Shown: in pieces, positions 51,763-60,701 of the stretch
Layout: the number at the start of each line of letters is the position of its first letter
How positions within the stretch are numbered: the first letter of the stretch is position 1
Assembly: GCF_000336555.1 (NCBI RefSeq)
Contig: NZ_KB375281.1
Location: 3,669,436 to 3,733,435 of the forward strand
Reading direction: 5' to 3'
Origin: Afipia clevelandensis ATCC 49720
Lineage (GTDB): Bacteria > Pseudomonadota > Alphaproteobacteria > Rhizobiales > Xanthobacteraceae
DNA: 64,000 bases
The notes under the pieces: generated by a model
Seen by the model: only the letters and a program-made list of their open reading frames with translations
Databases searched by the model: none
Told to the model about the DNA's origin: nothing
Translations under genes and position numbers: made by a program

Positions 51763-53238
51763 CTACGAACGCTGCGGGCGCTGATGAGGCTTGTGGCCTT
51801 GCGCCTTCGCAGGCCGGCTTTCCCGGTGAAGAAATGCGACGCCCTGAATACCATCGCCACCGTTGCCATGAGAAGTCCGTGGCTGCTCATTGCGCGTATT
51901 CTGGCGGGTATTTTCGTGACGTCCGCTCTCGTGACGGTTGGTCTGGACCATGCCGTTACCGCCACCGGGACGCCTGCGGCGGCGAGGACCCTTCGAGCCG
52001 GGGGCGCCTTCGTTGGCGCGGGCACCCTGGCCGTTATGGCCATGGCCGTGAGATGACCGCCCTTGCCGCTGCTGGGCGGCCGGAGCCGGGCGCTGCTGAT
52101 GCTGTCCGGGGGTGCGGCGGTCTTCCTTCGGCAGGGTGACCTTGATCAGCCGCTCGATGTCGCGCAGGTAGCCAAGTTCCTCTGCGCCTGCCACAAGCGA
52201 AATCGCGGTGCCGTCCGCTCCTGCGCGGGCCGTGCGGCCGATGCGGTGGACATAGGTTTCCGGCACGTTGGTCAGGTCGAAGTTGATGACATGGCTGATG
52301 CCGTCGACGTCAATGCCGCGCGCGGCAATGTCGGTGGCCACCAGGGTGCGGATATCGCCGGTCCGGAATGCCGCCAGCACGCGCTCGCGGTGGTTCTGGG
52401 ACTTGTTGCCGTGGATCGCTTCAGCCGGAATCCCCGCTTTAACAAGGCCTTTCACGACCTTGTCGGCGCCATGCTTGGTGCGGGTAAACACCAGCGCGCG
52501 GTTGACCGGTTCGTTCTTGAGAAGCTGGGCCAGAATGGCGGGCTTGGCCGAATGATCGACCTGCAGCACCTTCTGGGTGATGCGCTCGACCGTCGAGGAC
52601 ACCGGCGTCACGGCGACACGCGCCGGATCGTTCAGCATCTGGTCGGCGAGATCGGCGATGTCCTTCGGCATGGTGGCCGAGAAGAACAGGGTCTGGCGCT
52701 TGATCGGCAGCTTGGCGACGATTTTGCGGATGTCGTTGATAAAGCCCATGTCGAGCATGCGGTCGGCTTCGTCGAGGACGAGGAATTCGACCTGATTGAG
52801 CTTGAGCGCGTTGCCCTGAACCATGTCGAGCAGACGGCCCGGCGTCGCCACCATGACTTCGACGCCCTGCATGACGGAGCGGACCTGACGGCCCATCGGC
52901 ACGCCGCCGATGGCCAGCGCCGAGGTCAGGCGCATATGCCGGCCATAGGCGTTGAAGCTGTCGAGGATCTGGCCGGACAATTCGCGGGTCGGGCTGAGGA
53001 CCAGCACGCGGCAGGTCTTCGGCTGCGGCTTGATGCGATTCTCGAGCAGGCGATGCAGGATCGGCAGCGCGAAGGACGCGGTCTTGCCGGTACCGGTCTG
53101 GGCGATACCAATGACGTCGCGACCGGTGATCGCGATGGGAATGGTCTGGGTCTGGATTGGGGTGGGCGTGACGTAATTTTCTTCTTTAAGCGCACGCGAG
53201 ATGGGATCGGCGAGGCCGAAATCCTGAAACGAGGTCAA
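51763..53238 (-). CDS. DEAD-box RNA helicase (RhlE-like)
   Basis: 491 aa from TTG 53238; an in-frame stop lies a few codons upstream, so no longer start is possible, and the first residues MTSFQDFGLADPISRAL are the family N-terminus. Motifs: Q motif (TPIQTQTIPI), AQTGTGKT, PTRELSGQI, DEAD, SAT, RGIDVDGISHVINFD and HRIGRTARAG. The C-terminal 110 residues are a low-complexity His/Gln/Arg/Gly tail (PRRRRRPGGG). It unwinds RNA in ribosome assembly and cold adaptation. infA follows 39 bp on. Two tight hairpins lie just upstream of the TTG. Confidence 0.94.
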   Translation of the reverse strand: MTSFQDFGLADPISRALKEENYVTPTPIQTQTIPIAITGRDVIGIAQTGTGKTASFALPILHRLLENRIKPQPKTCRVLVLSPTRELSGQILDSFNAYGRHMRLTSALAIGGVPMGRQVRSVMQGVEVMVATPGRLLDMVQGNALKLNQVEFLVLDEADRMLDMGFINDIRKIVAKLPIKRQTLFFSATMPKDIADLADQMLNDPARVAVTPVSSTVERITQKVLQVDHSAKPAILAQLLKNEPVNRALVFTRTKHGADKVVKGLVKAGIPAEAIHGNKSQNHRERVLAAFRTGDIRTLVATDIAARGIDVDGISHVINFDLTNVPETYVHRIGRTARAGADGTAISLVAGAEELGYLRDIERLIKVTLPKEDRRTPGQHQQRPAPAAQQRQGRSSHGHGHNGQGARANEGAPGSKGPRRRRRPGGGNGMVQTNRHESGRHENTRQNTRNEQPRTSHGNGGDGIQGVAFLHRESRPAKAQGHKPHQRPQRS

Positions 53239-53263
53239 AAGGGTATCTTTCTATGAGTCGCAA

Positions 53264-53312
53264 CGCACGCCCGGCAGGATGCCGGGTGCGGGCGGGTGTC
53301 GGAGACACCCGC
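53264..53312 (-). promoter_or_regulatory. Two consecutive hairpins in the helicase mRNA leader
   Basis: On the minus strand: GCGGGTGTC-TCC-GACACCCGC (53312-53292, perfect 9-bp stem), then GCACCCGGC/GCCGGGCGTGC (53290-53264) with a 2-nt bulge. They lie 26-74 nt before the TTG start, which has a poor ribosome site. A structured, perhaps autoregulated, leader is inferred. Confidence 0.5.
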
Positions 53313-53679
53313 GTGTCTGGGGCGTCGGCTCTGTTAGCTGAAGGGGCAAGCCAGAAACCGTTTTACGGAATCCGTACACGCGGCTCGCAAGGACCCGATG
53401 ATTCTCAAGGTCGTGGCGCTGATATGGAGCAGGAACACGGCGCTTTCAAGGTAAATCGGCCCCCGTTGCTGCCGGAGCGGCTCTTTTCGTCGTCGGGACA
53501 CGCGCGGTATGGGCCACAGCTGCTCGATTTTTATACAGATGCGAAGAATTGATCATTATTTATGCAAATGGCGAATGCGACATCATCGCGATTGCCCACG
53601 AATAAGGCAGCAAAAATACACTTTGGGCGACTGGAGAAATTACCATAGATAAATCAGATAATTAGGCAAATTCCCTCCA

Positions 53680-53695
53680 TGGCATAGTTCTTGCG
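53680..53695 (+). promoter_or_regulatory. Sigma-54 promoter of the urea operon
   Basis: TGGCATAGTTCTTGCG: TGGCA (-24) and TTGC (-12) with the exact 16-bp RpoN layout (TGGCACG-N4-TTGCW, here C to T and G to A at two weak positions). The transcription start would lie near 53706, about 60 nt before urtA. Nitrogen-regulated (NtrC) activation of urea uptake fits this. No clear NtrC site was found. Confidence 0.7.
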
Positions 53696-53766
53696 ATTCC
53701 CTTAACGCCGCCGGCCGGTGAGCCGGCGCGAAGCGTTTCACGTCTGCGTCAGGGAGATGACATCGC

Positions 53767-55086
53767 ATGACTAGGCATTTCAACACCACTGCAGTTGCAC
53801 CCTTCAGCCGCCGTAAATGGCTGGCCGCAACTGCGGGTCTTTTTTTGGGCCTCGCCTCGATCGGCGGGGCGAAGGCGCAGGACACCATCAAGGTCGGCGT
53901 CCTTCATTCGCTTTCCGGAACCATGGCCATCAGCGAAACCACGCTGAAGGATACGATCCTCTTTCTCATTGATGAGCAGAACAAGAAGGGTGGCGTTCTC
54001 GGGAAGAAGCTTGAGGCCGTCGTCGTCGATCCGGCGTCGAACTGGCCGCTGTTCGCCGAGAAGGCGCGCGAGCTGATCACCAAGGACAAGGTGTCCGTGG
54101 TGTTCGGCTGCTGGACCTCAGTCTCGCGCAAGTCGGTGCTGCCGGTGTTCAAGGAACTGAACTCGATCCTGTTCTATCCGGTGCAGTACGAAGGCGAGGA
54201 GAGCGAGCGTAACGTGTTCTACACGGGTGCGGCGCCAAACCAGCAGGCGATTCCTGCCGTCGACTATCTGATGAAGGAAGAAAAGGTGAAGCGCTGGGTG
54301 CTGGCCGGCACCGACTACGTCTATCCGCGCACCACCAACAAGATTCTGGAAGCCTACTTGAAGTCGAAGGGCGTCAAGCAGGAAGACATCATGATCAACT
54401 ACACGCCGTTCGGTCACTCTGATTGGCAGACGATCGTCGCCGACATCAAGAAGTTCGGCTCGGCGGGCAAGAAGACGGCGGTGGTTTCGACCATCAACGG
54501 CGACGCCAACGTGCCGTTCTACAAGGAGCTCGGCAACCAGGGCATCAAGGCGACCGACATTCCGGTCGTTGCGTTCTCGGTCGGCGAAGAAGAACTTGCC
54601 GGCATCGACACCAAGCCGCTGGTCGGCCATCTCGCCGCCTGGAACTACTTCGAGTCGATCAAGACTCCGGAGAACGAGGCTTTCATCAAGTCCTGGCAGG
54701 CCTACACCAAGAATCCGAAGCGCGTGACCAACGATCCGATGGAAGCGCATGTGATCGGCTTCAACATGTGGGTGAAGGCTGTCGAGAAGGCCAAGTCGGT
54801 CGATCCTGACAAGGTGATCGACGCGCTTCCGGGCACCAAGACCGCGAACCTCACGGGCGGTGTCTCGGAAATGCTGCCGAACCACCACATCACCAAGCCG
54901 GTGTTCATCGGTGAGATCAAGGCCGACGGCCAGTTCGACGTGGTGTGGAAGACCCCGGGCCTTGTTGCAGGCGATGCATGGTCGAAGGAGCTCGAAGGCT
55001 CCAAGGACCTGATCGGTGACTGGGTTGGCAAGAAGTGCGGCAACTTCAACACCAAGACCAACAAGTGCGGCGGTCAGGGCTCCTGA
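53767..55086 (+). CDS. urtA: Urea ABC transporter substrate-binding protein
   Basis: 439 aa, ATG 53767 with GGGAGATG upstream. The N-terminus has a twin-arginine-type signal (FSRRKWLAATAGLFLGLAS...AKAQ). The mature part is a type I periplasmic binding fold of the UrtA subgroup: DTIKVGVLHSLSGTMAISETTLKD, VDPASNWPLFAEKA, FGCWTSVSRKSVLPVFKELNSILFYPVQYEGEESERNVFYTGAAPNQQ, FSVGEEELAG, PNHHITKPVFIGEI. It binds urea in the periplasm. It is separated from urtB by a hairpin that may boost its mRNA level relative to the membrane genes. Confidence 0.96.
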   Translation: MTRHFNTTAVAPFSRRKWLAATAGLFLGLASIGGAKAQDTIKVGVLHSLSGTMAISETTLKDTILFLIDEQNKKGGVLGKKLEAVVVDPASNWPLFAEKARELITKDKVSVVFGCWTSVSRKSVLPVFKELNSILFYPVQYEGEESERNVFYTGAAPNQQAIPAVDYLMKEEKVKRWVLAGTDYVYPRTTNKILEAYLKSKGVKQEDIMINYTPFGHSDWQTIVADIKKFGSAGKKTAVVSTINGDANVPFYKELGNQGIKATDIPVVAFSVGEEELAGIDTKPLVGHLAAWNYFESIKTPENEAFIKSWQAYTKNPKRVTNDPMEAHVIGFNMWVKAVEKAKSVDPDKVIDALPGTKTANLTGGVSEMLPNHHITKPVFIGEIKADGQFDVVWKTPGLVAGDAWSKELEGSKDLIGDWVGKKCGNFNTKTNKCGGQGS

Positions 55087-55114
55087 TCTGTCCTGCGTCT
55101 TGACTTGAACAATC

Positions 55115-55141
55115 GGAAGGCGGCGGCAGTCGCCGCCTTCC
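55115..55141 (+). terminator. Hairpin between urtA and urtB (attenuator or stabiliser)
   Basis: 11-bp stem GGAAGGCGGCG / CGCCGCCTTCC with a 5-nt loop. It lies 29 bp past the urtA stop and 25 bp before urtB. A partial terminator or 3' protecting hairpin giving more binding protein than permease is the usual explanation. Confidence 0.55.
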
Positions 55142-55165
55142 TCCCACCTCTGCCGGGGTTGTCAC

Positions 55166-56776
55166 GTGTTTTCTTCATTCCTTCATCGCTGCCGCGCGGC
55201 AGTCATTGCGCTGATGCTTGTGGCCGCTTCAAGCCTGCCGGTTCTCGCCGGGCCCTTTGAAGATGCGGTTGCGCAATTGGCCAACGATTCATTTTCCGAT
55301 ACCGAAGCGGCCGTCGGTGTGCTCGCGACCAGCGGCAATCCGCTCGCGCTTCCGATCATCGACGCGCTTTCGGATGGCCGGCTGCTGGCCGACCCGCAGA
55401 GCAAGAAAGTTTTCTATACCGACAAGAGCGGCAAGACCTTCAATGCCGCGACTGGCGAAGCGGCGGCTGCGCCGTCCGGCGCGGTGGCTGTTCGTCTTAA
55501 CAACCGGCTGCGCAGGGGCGTCGAGGCCGCGCTCGGCGGGCTGACGCTGCTGTCGCCCGATCCGGGAAAGCGCATCCAGGCCGCGCAATCCGTCTTTAAG
55601 AGCCATGACGCCGCTTTCCTGCCGGTGATCGACTCGGCGCTGCAGAAGGAAACCAATAGCGGCGCACGGCGCGCCTTCGCCGAAGCCAGGGCTGCGATCA
55701 TTCTGTTCGACCCGAAAGAATCCGAAGCCGCCAAGCTCGATGCCGTGCAAGTGATCCGCGACCGCGGCGATCAGGAGGCGCTGGCGATGCTGACCGGCCT
55801 GTCGTTCGATCCGTCGTCGGCGCTGGGACGCGGAACCGCCGCGGCCATCAGTTCGATCCAGAGCAAGCTGGCGATCTGGGCAGCCGCGCAGAACGCATGG
55901 TACGGCCTCTCGCTCGGCTCGGTGCTGCTGCTTGCGGCCATCGGTCTTGCCATCACCTTCGGCGTGATGGGCGTCATCAACATGGCGCATGGCGAAATGG
56001 TCATGATTGGCGCTTACGTGACTTTCATGGTGCAGGAGGTGATCCGCACCCGCTATCCCGGCCTGTTCGACTACTCGCTGCTGATCGCGGTGCCGCTCGC
56101 ATTCCTGGTCGCGGGTCTGATCGGAGTCATCATCGAGCGCAGCATCATCCGCTTCCTTTACGGCCGTCCGCTGGAAACCCTGCTCGCGACCTGGGGCCTG
56201 TCGCTGGTGTTGCAGCAGGCGGTGCGCACCATGTTCGGCCCGACCAATCGCGAGGTCGGCAATCCGTCCTGGATGAGCGGCGCATTCGAGATCGGCCAGA
56301 TGACCATCACCTACAACCGACTCTGGATCGTGGTCTTCACGATGGTGGTGTTCTTCCTGCTGCTCGGCATGCTGCGCTTCACCGCGCTGGGGTTAGAAAT
56401 GCGCGCGGTGACCCAGAACCGGCGCATGGCCGCGTCCATGGGCATCGCCACCTCGCGCGTCGACGCGCTGACCTTCGGTCTCGGCTCCGGCATCGCGGGC
56501 ATCGCAGGCGTGGCGCTGTCGCAGATCGACAATGTCAGCCCCAATCTCGGCCAGAGCTACATCATAGACAGTTTCATGGTCGTGGTGTTCGGCGGCGTCG
56601 GCAATCTGTGGGGCACGCTGGTCGGCGCCATGACGCTTGGCATCGCCAACAAATTCCTTGAACCTGTGGCCGGCGCGGTCCTCGGCAAGATCGCGATCCT
56701 CGTGCTGATCATCCTCTTCATTCAGAAGCGGCCGCGCGGCCTGTTCGCGCTCAAGGGCCGGTCGGTGGAAGCATGA
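55166..56776 (+). CDS. urtB: Urea ABC transporter permease UrtB
   Basis: 536 aa from GTG 55166. A signal-like start then an N-terminal domain of about 220 residues found in proteobacterial UrtB (FSDTEAAVGVLATSGNPLALPIIDALSDG; FKSHDAAFLPVIDSAL), followed by a LivH-type permease: GLAITFGVMGVINMAHGEMVMIGAYVTF, YGRPLETLLATWGLSLVLQQAVRTMFGP, VDALTFGLGSGIAGIAGVALSQI. Forms the urea channel with UrtC. The stop overlaps the urtC start by 4 nt. Confidence 0.95.
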   Translation: MFSSFLHRCRAAVIALMLVAASSLPVLAGPFEDAVAQLANDSFSDTEAAVGVLATSGNPLALPIIDALSDGRLLADPQSKKVFYTDKSGKTFNAATGEAAAAPSGAVAVRLNNRLRRGVEAALGGLTLLSPDPGKRIQAAQSVFKSHDAAFLPVIDSALQKETNSGARRAFAEARAAIILFDPKESEAAKLDAVQVIRDRGDQEALAMLTGLSFDPSSALGRGTAAAISSIQSKLAIWAAAQNAWYGLSLGSVLLLAAIGLAITFGVMGVINMAHGEMVMIGAYVTFMVQEVIRTRYPGLFDYSLLIAVPLAFLVAGLIGVIIERSIIRFLYGRPLETLLATWGLSLVLQQAVRTMFGPTNREVGNPSWMSGAFEIGQMTITYNRLWIVVFTMVVFFLLLGMLRFTALGLEMRAVTQNRRMAASMGIATSRVDALTFGLGSGIAGIAGVALSQIDNVSPNLGQSYIIDSFMVVVFGGVGNLWGTLVGAMTLGIANKFLEPVAGAVLGKIAILVLIILFIQKRPRGLFALKGRSVEA

Positions 56777-57951
56777 CTCCGCACATTCTCACCCGTTCAC
56801 TGAACAAGGGCGCGACTGCCTTTCTTCTGATCGTCGTCGCGGTCGGCATTCTCGTGCCGTTGTCGAACCTGTTACTGCCTGAATCGTCGCCGCTTCAGGT
56901 GCCGACCTACCTGATGGCGCTGTTCGGCAAGTATCTCTGCTACGCCATTCTAGCGCTTTCGATCGACCTGATCTGGGGCTATTGCGGAATCCTCTCGCTC
57001 GGTCACGGCGCTTTCTTCGCGCTCGGCGGTTATGCGATGGGCATGTACCTGATGCGCCAGATCGGCGCGCGGGGTGTCTATGGCAACCCGGTGCTGCCGG
57101 ACTTCATGGTGTTCCTGAACTACAAGGCGCTGCCATGGTATTGGTACGGCTTCGACATGTTCTGGTTTGCGGCGCTGATGGTGCTGCTGGTGCCGGGTCT
57201 GCTGGCCTTCTGCTTCGGCTGGCTCGCCTTCCGGTCGCGCGTGACCGGCGTCTATCTGTCGATCATCACTCAGGCGATGACTTATGCGCTGCTGCTGGCG
57301 TTCTTCCGCAATGACTTTGGCTTTGGCGGCAACAACGGCCTGACCGATTTCAAGGACATCCTCGGCTTCAACGTGCAGGCGCAGGGCACGCGCGCCGCTT
57401 TGTTCGTGCTGTCATGTCTGGCGCTCGCTGTGGCGTTCCTGATCTGCCGCGCCATCGTGACCTCGAAGCTCGGCAAGGTGCTGATCGCGATCCGCGACGC
57501 GGAATCGCGCACACGCTTCCTCGGCTATCGTGTCGAGAACTACAAACTGTTCGTGTTCACCCTGTCGGCCTGCATGGCCGGGGTCGCCGGTGCGCTGTAT
57601 GTGCCGCAGGTCGGCATCATCAATCCGGGCGAGTTCGCGCCGGGTAACTCGATTGAAGCCGTGATCTGGGTGGCCGTCGGCGGACGCGGAACGCTGATCG
57701 GCGCGGCGCTCGGTGCGGTGGTCGTGAACTACGCCAAGACCGTCTTCACCTCCGGCGTTCTGGCGCCCTACTGGCTGTTCATGCTGGGCGCGCTGTTCAT
57801 TCTGGTGACGCTGCTGCTGCCGAAGGGCATTGTCGGCACGGTCAAGGACTGGTGGGCCGGGCGGCGGGATCAGCTTGCGGCGGATGAAGCCAGCGCCGCG
57901 GCGGAAGACGGCGTGACCAAGCCGGGCCTTAAACCCGGTCTCGCGGAGTAA
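56773..57951 (+). CDS. urtC: Urea ABC transporter permease UrtC
   Basis: 392 aa LivM-type permease with about ten membrane segments. DLIWGYCGILSLGHGAFFALGGYAMGMYLM, the UrtC-specific NNGLTDFKDILGF segment, and AIRDAESRTRFLGYRVENYKLFVFTLSACMAGVAGALYVPQVGIINPGEF. Its ATG overlaps the urtB stop (ATGA). urtD follows after 5 nt. Confidence 0.96.
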   Translation: MTPHILTRSLNKGATAFLLIVVAVGILVPLSNLLLPESSPLQVPTYLMALFGKYLCYAILALSIDLIWGYCGILSLGHGAFFALGGYAMGMYLMRQIGARGVYGNPVLPDFMVFLNYKALPWYWYGFDMFWFAALMVLLVPGLLAFCFGWLAFRSRVTGVYLSIITQAMTYALLLAFFRNDFGFGGNNGLTDFKDILGFNVQAQGTRAALFVLSCLALAVAFLICRAIVTSKLGKVLIAIRDAESRTRFLGYRVENYKLFVFTLSACMAGVAGALYVPQVGIINPGEFAPGNSIEAVIWVAVGGRGTLIGAALGAVVVNYAKTVFTSGVLAPYWLFMLGALFILVTLLLPKGIVGTVKDWWAGRRDQLAADEASAAAEDGVTKPGLKPGLAE

Positions 57952-57956
57952 GGCAC

Positions 57957-58718
57957 ATGAACGTCATGGATACCCGCGCCACCTCCGCCATGCTCTATCT
58001 CGACGGTGTGCATGTGTCGTTCGACGGCTTTCATGCCATCAACAACCTGTCGCTGACCATTGCACCCGGAGAGATGCGCGCCATCATCGGCCCCAACGGG
58101 GCCGGCAAGACCACGATGATGGACATCATCACCGGCAAGACCAGGCCGGACGAGGGTGATGTTCTGTTCGACGGCAAGGTCGATCTGACCCGGCTGGACG
58201 AAACGCAGATTGCCGAACTCGGCATCGGCCGAAAATTCCAGAAGCCGACGGTGTTCGAGAGCCAGACGATCGAGGACAATCTCCTGCTGGCGCTGAACGT
58301 CGATCACAAGGTGCGCGGTACGCTGTTCTGGCGCGAAACACCGGACGAAAGCGAGCGGATCGAGCGTGTGCTGGAAACCATCCGGTTGAAGGATTCCCGA
58401 AACCGTCTCGCGGGCGCGCTGTCGCACGGCCAGAAGCAGTGGTTGGAGATCGGCATGTTGCTGGCACAGGACCCCAAACTCTTGCTGGTCGACGAGCCGG
58501 TGGCGGGCATGACCGATGTGGAGACGCATCAGACCGCCGAACTGCTGAAAGAGATCAACAAGGAAAAGACGGTGGTGGTTGTCGAGCACGACATGACATT
58601 CGTGCGCGAGCTCGGGGTTCGCGTCACCTGTCTGCATGAAGGCTCGGTTCTGGCGGAAGGCACGCTCGATCAGGTTTCGTCGAACGAGCGCGTCATCGAA
58701 GTGTATCTGGGGCGCTAA
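57957..58718 (+). CDS. urtD: Urea ABC transporter ATP-binding protein UrtD
   Basis: 253 aa. Walker A GPNGAGKTTMMD, the FQKPTVFESQTIEDNLLLAL segment specific to UrtD, an unusual signature region LSHGQKQWLEIGMLLAQDP, Walker B LLLVDEPVAGMTDVE and switch H in VVVEHDMTF. Provides ATP hydrolysis with UrtE. ATG 57957 lies near a GAG-type ribosome site. A 45-bp palindromic repeat starts just after its stop. Confidence 0.95.
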   Translation: MNVMDTRATSAMLYLDGVHVSFDGFHAINNLSLTIAPGEMRAIIGPNGAGKTTMMDIITGKTRPDEGDVLFDGKVDLTRLDETQIAELGIGRKFQKPTVFESQTIEDNLLLALNVDHKVRGTLFWRETPDESERIERVLETIRLKDSRNRLAGALSHGQKQWLEIGMLLAQDPKLLLVDEPVAGMTDVETHQTAELLKEINKEKTVVVVEHDMTFVRELGVRVTCLHEGSVLAEGTLDQVSSNERVIEVYLGR

Positions 58719-58719
58719 C

Positions 58720-58764
58720 GCATGATCCCGAAAAGTGGGTACCGGTTTTCGGGCAAGATCATGC
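58720..58764. repeat. Palindromic repeat inside the urt operon
   Basis: Outer arms GCATGATC (58720-58727) and GATCATGC (58757-58764), inner arms CCCGAAAA and TTTTCGGG. This is a common dispersed intergenic element of Bradyrhizobium relatives. It lies between urtD and urtE, 2 bp past the urtD stop and 16 bp before the urtE start, so it is transcribed within the operon. Confidence 0.85.
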
Positions 58765-58780
58765 GCAGAAAGAAAATGTC

Positions 58781-59476
58781 ATGCTGAGCGTCAACAACAT
58801 CACTCTCTACTACGGCGCGGCGCAGGCCTTGCGCGGCGTCTCGCTGACCGCGGAGCCGGGCAAGGTGACCTGTGTGCTCGGCCGTAACGGCGTCGGCAAG
58901 ACGAGCCTGCTTCGCGCCATGGTCGGGCAATATCCGATCAGGGATGGTTCGATCACCTTCGACGGTGCCGACCTCGGTCCCCTGAAGCCTTATGAGCGCG
59001 CGCGCAAGGGGATCGGCTTTGTGCCGCAGGGCCGCGAGATCTTTCCGCTGCTGACGGTGGAGGAAAACCTCAAGACCGGTTTCGGTCCCCTCAAGCGCGA
59101 TGACCGCACCATTCCGGATGACGTGTTCTCGCTGTTTCCGGTGCTGAACACCATGCTGGGGCGGCGCGGCGGCGATCTTTCGGGCGGTCAGCAACAGCAG
59201 TTGGCCATCGGCCGCGCGCTGGTGATGCGGCCAAAACTGCTGCTGCTCGACGAGCCGACCGAAGGCATCCAGCCGTCGATCATCAAGGATATCGGCCGCG
59301 CCATTTCCTATCTGCGCAGCCTGGGCACGATGGCGATCGTGCTGGTCGAACAATATCTCGACTTTGCCTGCGAGCTCGGCGACAATTTCGCGGTGATGGA
59401 TCGCGGCGCGGTGAAATATACCTGCGACCGCAGCAATCTCGATCCCGCCGAGATCAGCCGGCAAATGGCGCTCTGA
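58781..59476 (+). CDS. urtE: Urea ABC transporter ATP-binding protein UrtE
   Basis: 231 aa. Walker A GRNGVGKTSLLRAMVGQ, the UrtE hallmark GIGFVPQGREIFPLLTVEENL, signature LSGGQQQQLAIGRALVMRP, Walker B LLLLDEPTEGIQPSII and VLVEQY in the switch region. Last gene of the transporter and 24 bp from ureD, so uptake and hydrolysis genes are probably in one operon. Confidence 0.95.
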   Translation: MLSVNNITLYYGAAQALRGVSLTAEPGKVTCVLGRNGVGKTSLLRAMVGQYPIRDGSITFDGADLGPLKPYERARKGIGFVPQGREIFPLLTVEENLKTGFGPLKRDDRTIPDDVFSLFPVLNTMLGRRGGDLSGGQQQQLAIGRALVMRPKLLLLDEPTEGIQPSIIKDIGRAISYLRSLGTMAIVLVEQYLDFACELGDNFAVMDRGAVKYTCDRSNLDPAEISRQMAL

Positions 59477-59500
59477 CGGGACAACCATCGGCCGGGGCGG

Positions 59501-60334
59501 ATGCAAAGCGGAATCATATCGTCGGCGGAGACCTTCGCGGCCAACCGGGCGGTTGGCGCTGTCAAATTTGACGTCCATCTGAAGGATGGCGCGACGCGGC
59601 GGCGCCAGCTTCATGAGTCGGGCTCGCTCCGCGTGCGATTTCCCTCGCCCGAGCAGCAGGGCCTGTCAGCGGTGTTCGTGAACACGGCAGGCGGCGTTGC
59701 CGGTGGCGACCGCTTCGATATCGACATCGCCGCGGAAGACGGTGCGCATCTGACGGTCACGACGGCTGCGGCCGAGAAGGTCTATCGCTCGCATGGACCG
59801 GAGGCGCAGGTGAATATCGCGCTACGCGCAGGACATGATGCGCGCCTGGCATGGCTGCCGCAGGAAACCATCGTGTTCGATCAGGCCCGCGTCGCGCGCC
59901 GGATTGACATTGATCTGTCGTCCTCGGCATCGCTGCTGCTCTGTGAAATCGTGGTGTTTGGCCGCGCCGCCATGGGCGAGGTCATGGCGCGAGGGAGTTT
60001 CACCGACCGCTGGCGGATGCGGGTTGGCGGCAAGCTGGCATTCGCGGAAACGGTGCGGCTCACCGGCGATATCGCGGAAAAGCTGGCGCGCCGCGCGGTC
60101 GCCAACGGCGGTGTCGCCGTCGGCACGGCGCTGATCGTGCCGGGCGATGAGGCCATTGTTGAGCGTGTTCGCGAAGCATCGGATGCATTCGGTACGGACG
60201 TCGGCATCTCCGCGTGGAACGGATTTGCAATGGCGCGCTTCTGCGCACAAGATGCGGCAAAGCTCCGCGCCGATATGATGAAAGTGCTGGAACGTGTGAG
60301 TCCGTCGGGCCTGCCAAGGCTGTGGCTCAACTAG
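59501..60334 (+). CDS. ureD: Urease accessory protein UreD
   Basis: 277 aa. UreD/UreH fold: [101 protein letters not shown]. UreD binds apo-urease and works with UreF and UreG to insert the carbamylated nickel centre. First gene of the ure part; ureA follows after 55 bp. Confidence 0.95.
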   Translation: MQSGIISSAETFAANRAVGAVKFDVHLKDGATRRRQLHESGSLRVRFPSPEQQGLSAVFVNTAGGVAGGDRFDIDIAAEDGAHLTVTTAAAEKVYRSHGPEAQVNIALRAGHDARLAWLPQETIVFDQARVARRIDIDLSSSASLLLCEIVVFGRAAMGEVMARGSFTDRWRMRVGGKLAFAETVRLTGDIAEKLARRAVANGGVAVGTALIVPGDEAIVERVREASDAFGTDVGISAWNGFAMARFCAQDAAKLRADMMKVLERVSPSGLPRLWLN

Positions 60335-60389
60335 TTCTGGTTTAACGAAACTCCGCTCAACTGGACTTCAGACACCGGATAATGCCCGC

Positions 60390-60692
60390 ATGAATTTGTC
60401 TCCCCGCGAAAAAGACAAGCTCCTGGTTTCCATGGCCGCCATTGTCGCGCGGCGGCGCCTCGAGCGCGGCGTGAAACTCAACCATCCCGAAGCGATTGCG
60501 ATCATCTCCGACTTCATCATCGAGGGCGCGCGCGACGGCCGCACGGTCGCCGATCTGATGAAGGCCGGGGCGGAAGTCATCACGCGCGAGCAATGCATGG
60601 ACGGCATCGCCGAGATGATTCACGACATTCAGGTCGAGGCGACGTTTCCCGATGGAACGAAGCTGGTCACCGTTCACGAACCCATCCGATAA
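60390..60692 (+). CDS. ureA: Urease gamma subunit
   Basis: 100 aa, standard length. [50 protein letters not shown], then [39 protein letters not shown]. Structural subunit of the (UreABC)3 enzyme that hydrolyses urea to ammonia and carbamate. Confidence 0.97.
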   Translation: MNLSPREKDKLLVSMAAIVARRRLERGVKLNHPEAIAIISDFIIEGARDGRTVADLMKAGAEVITREQCMDGIAEMIHDIQVEATFPDGTKLVTVHEPIR

Positions 60693-60701
60693 GGACGTTA
60701 C

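Larger units (their letters stand above)
53239..53766. other. Divergent non-coding region between the helicase and urtA
   Basis: 528 bp. It carries two hairpins in the helicase leader (53264-53290 and 53292-53312), an AT-rich middle part (about 53540-53680), and a sigma-54 promoter for urtA at 53680-53695. An open frame at 53253-53552 has no coding character. An IHF-like AT-rich bend is plausible near 53552-53575 but not assigned. Confidence 0.5.

Noticed and set aside
53253-53552. 99-aa frame between the helicase and urtA
   Set aside because: Begins inside the leader hairpins, no ribosome site, no domain-like pattern.
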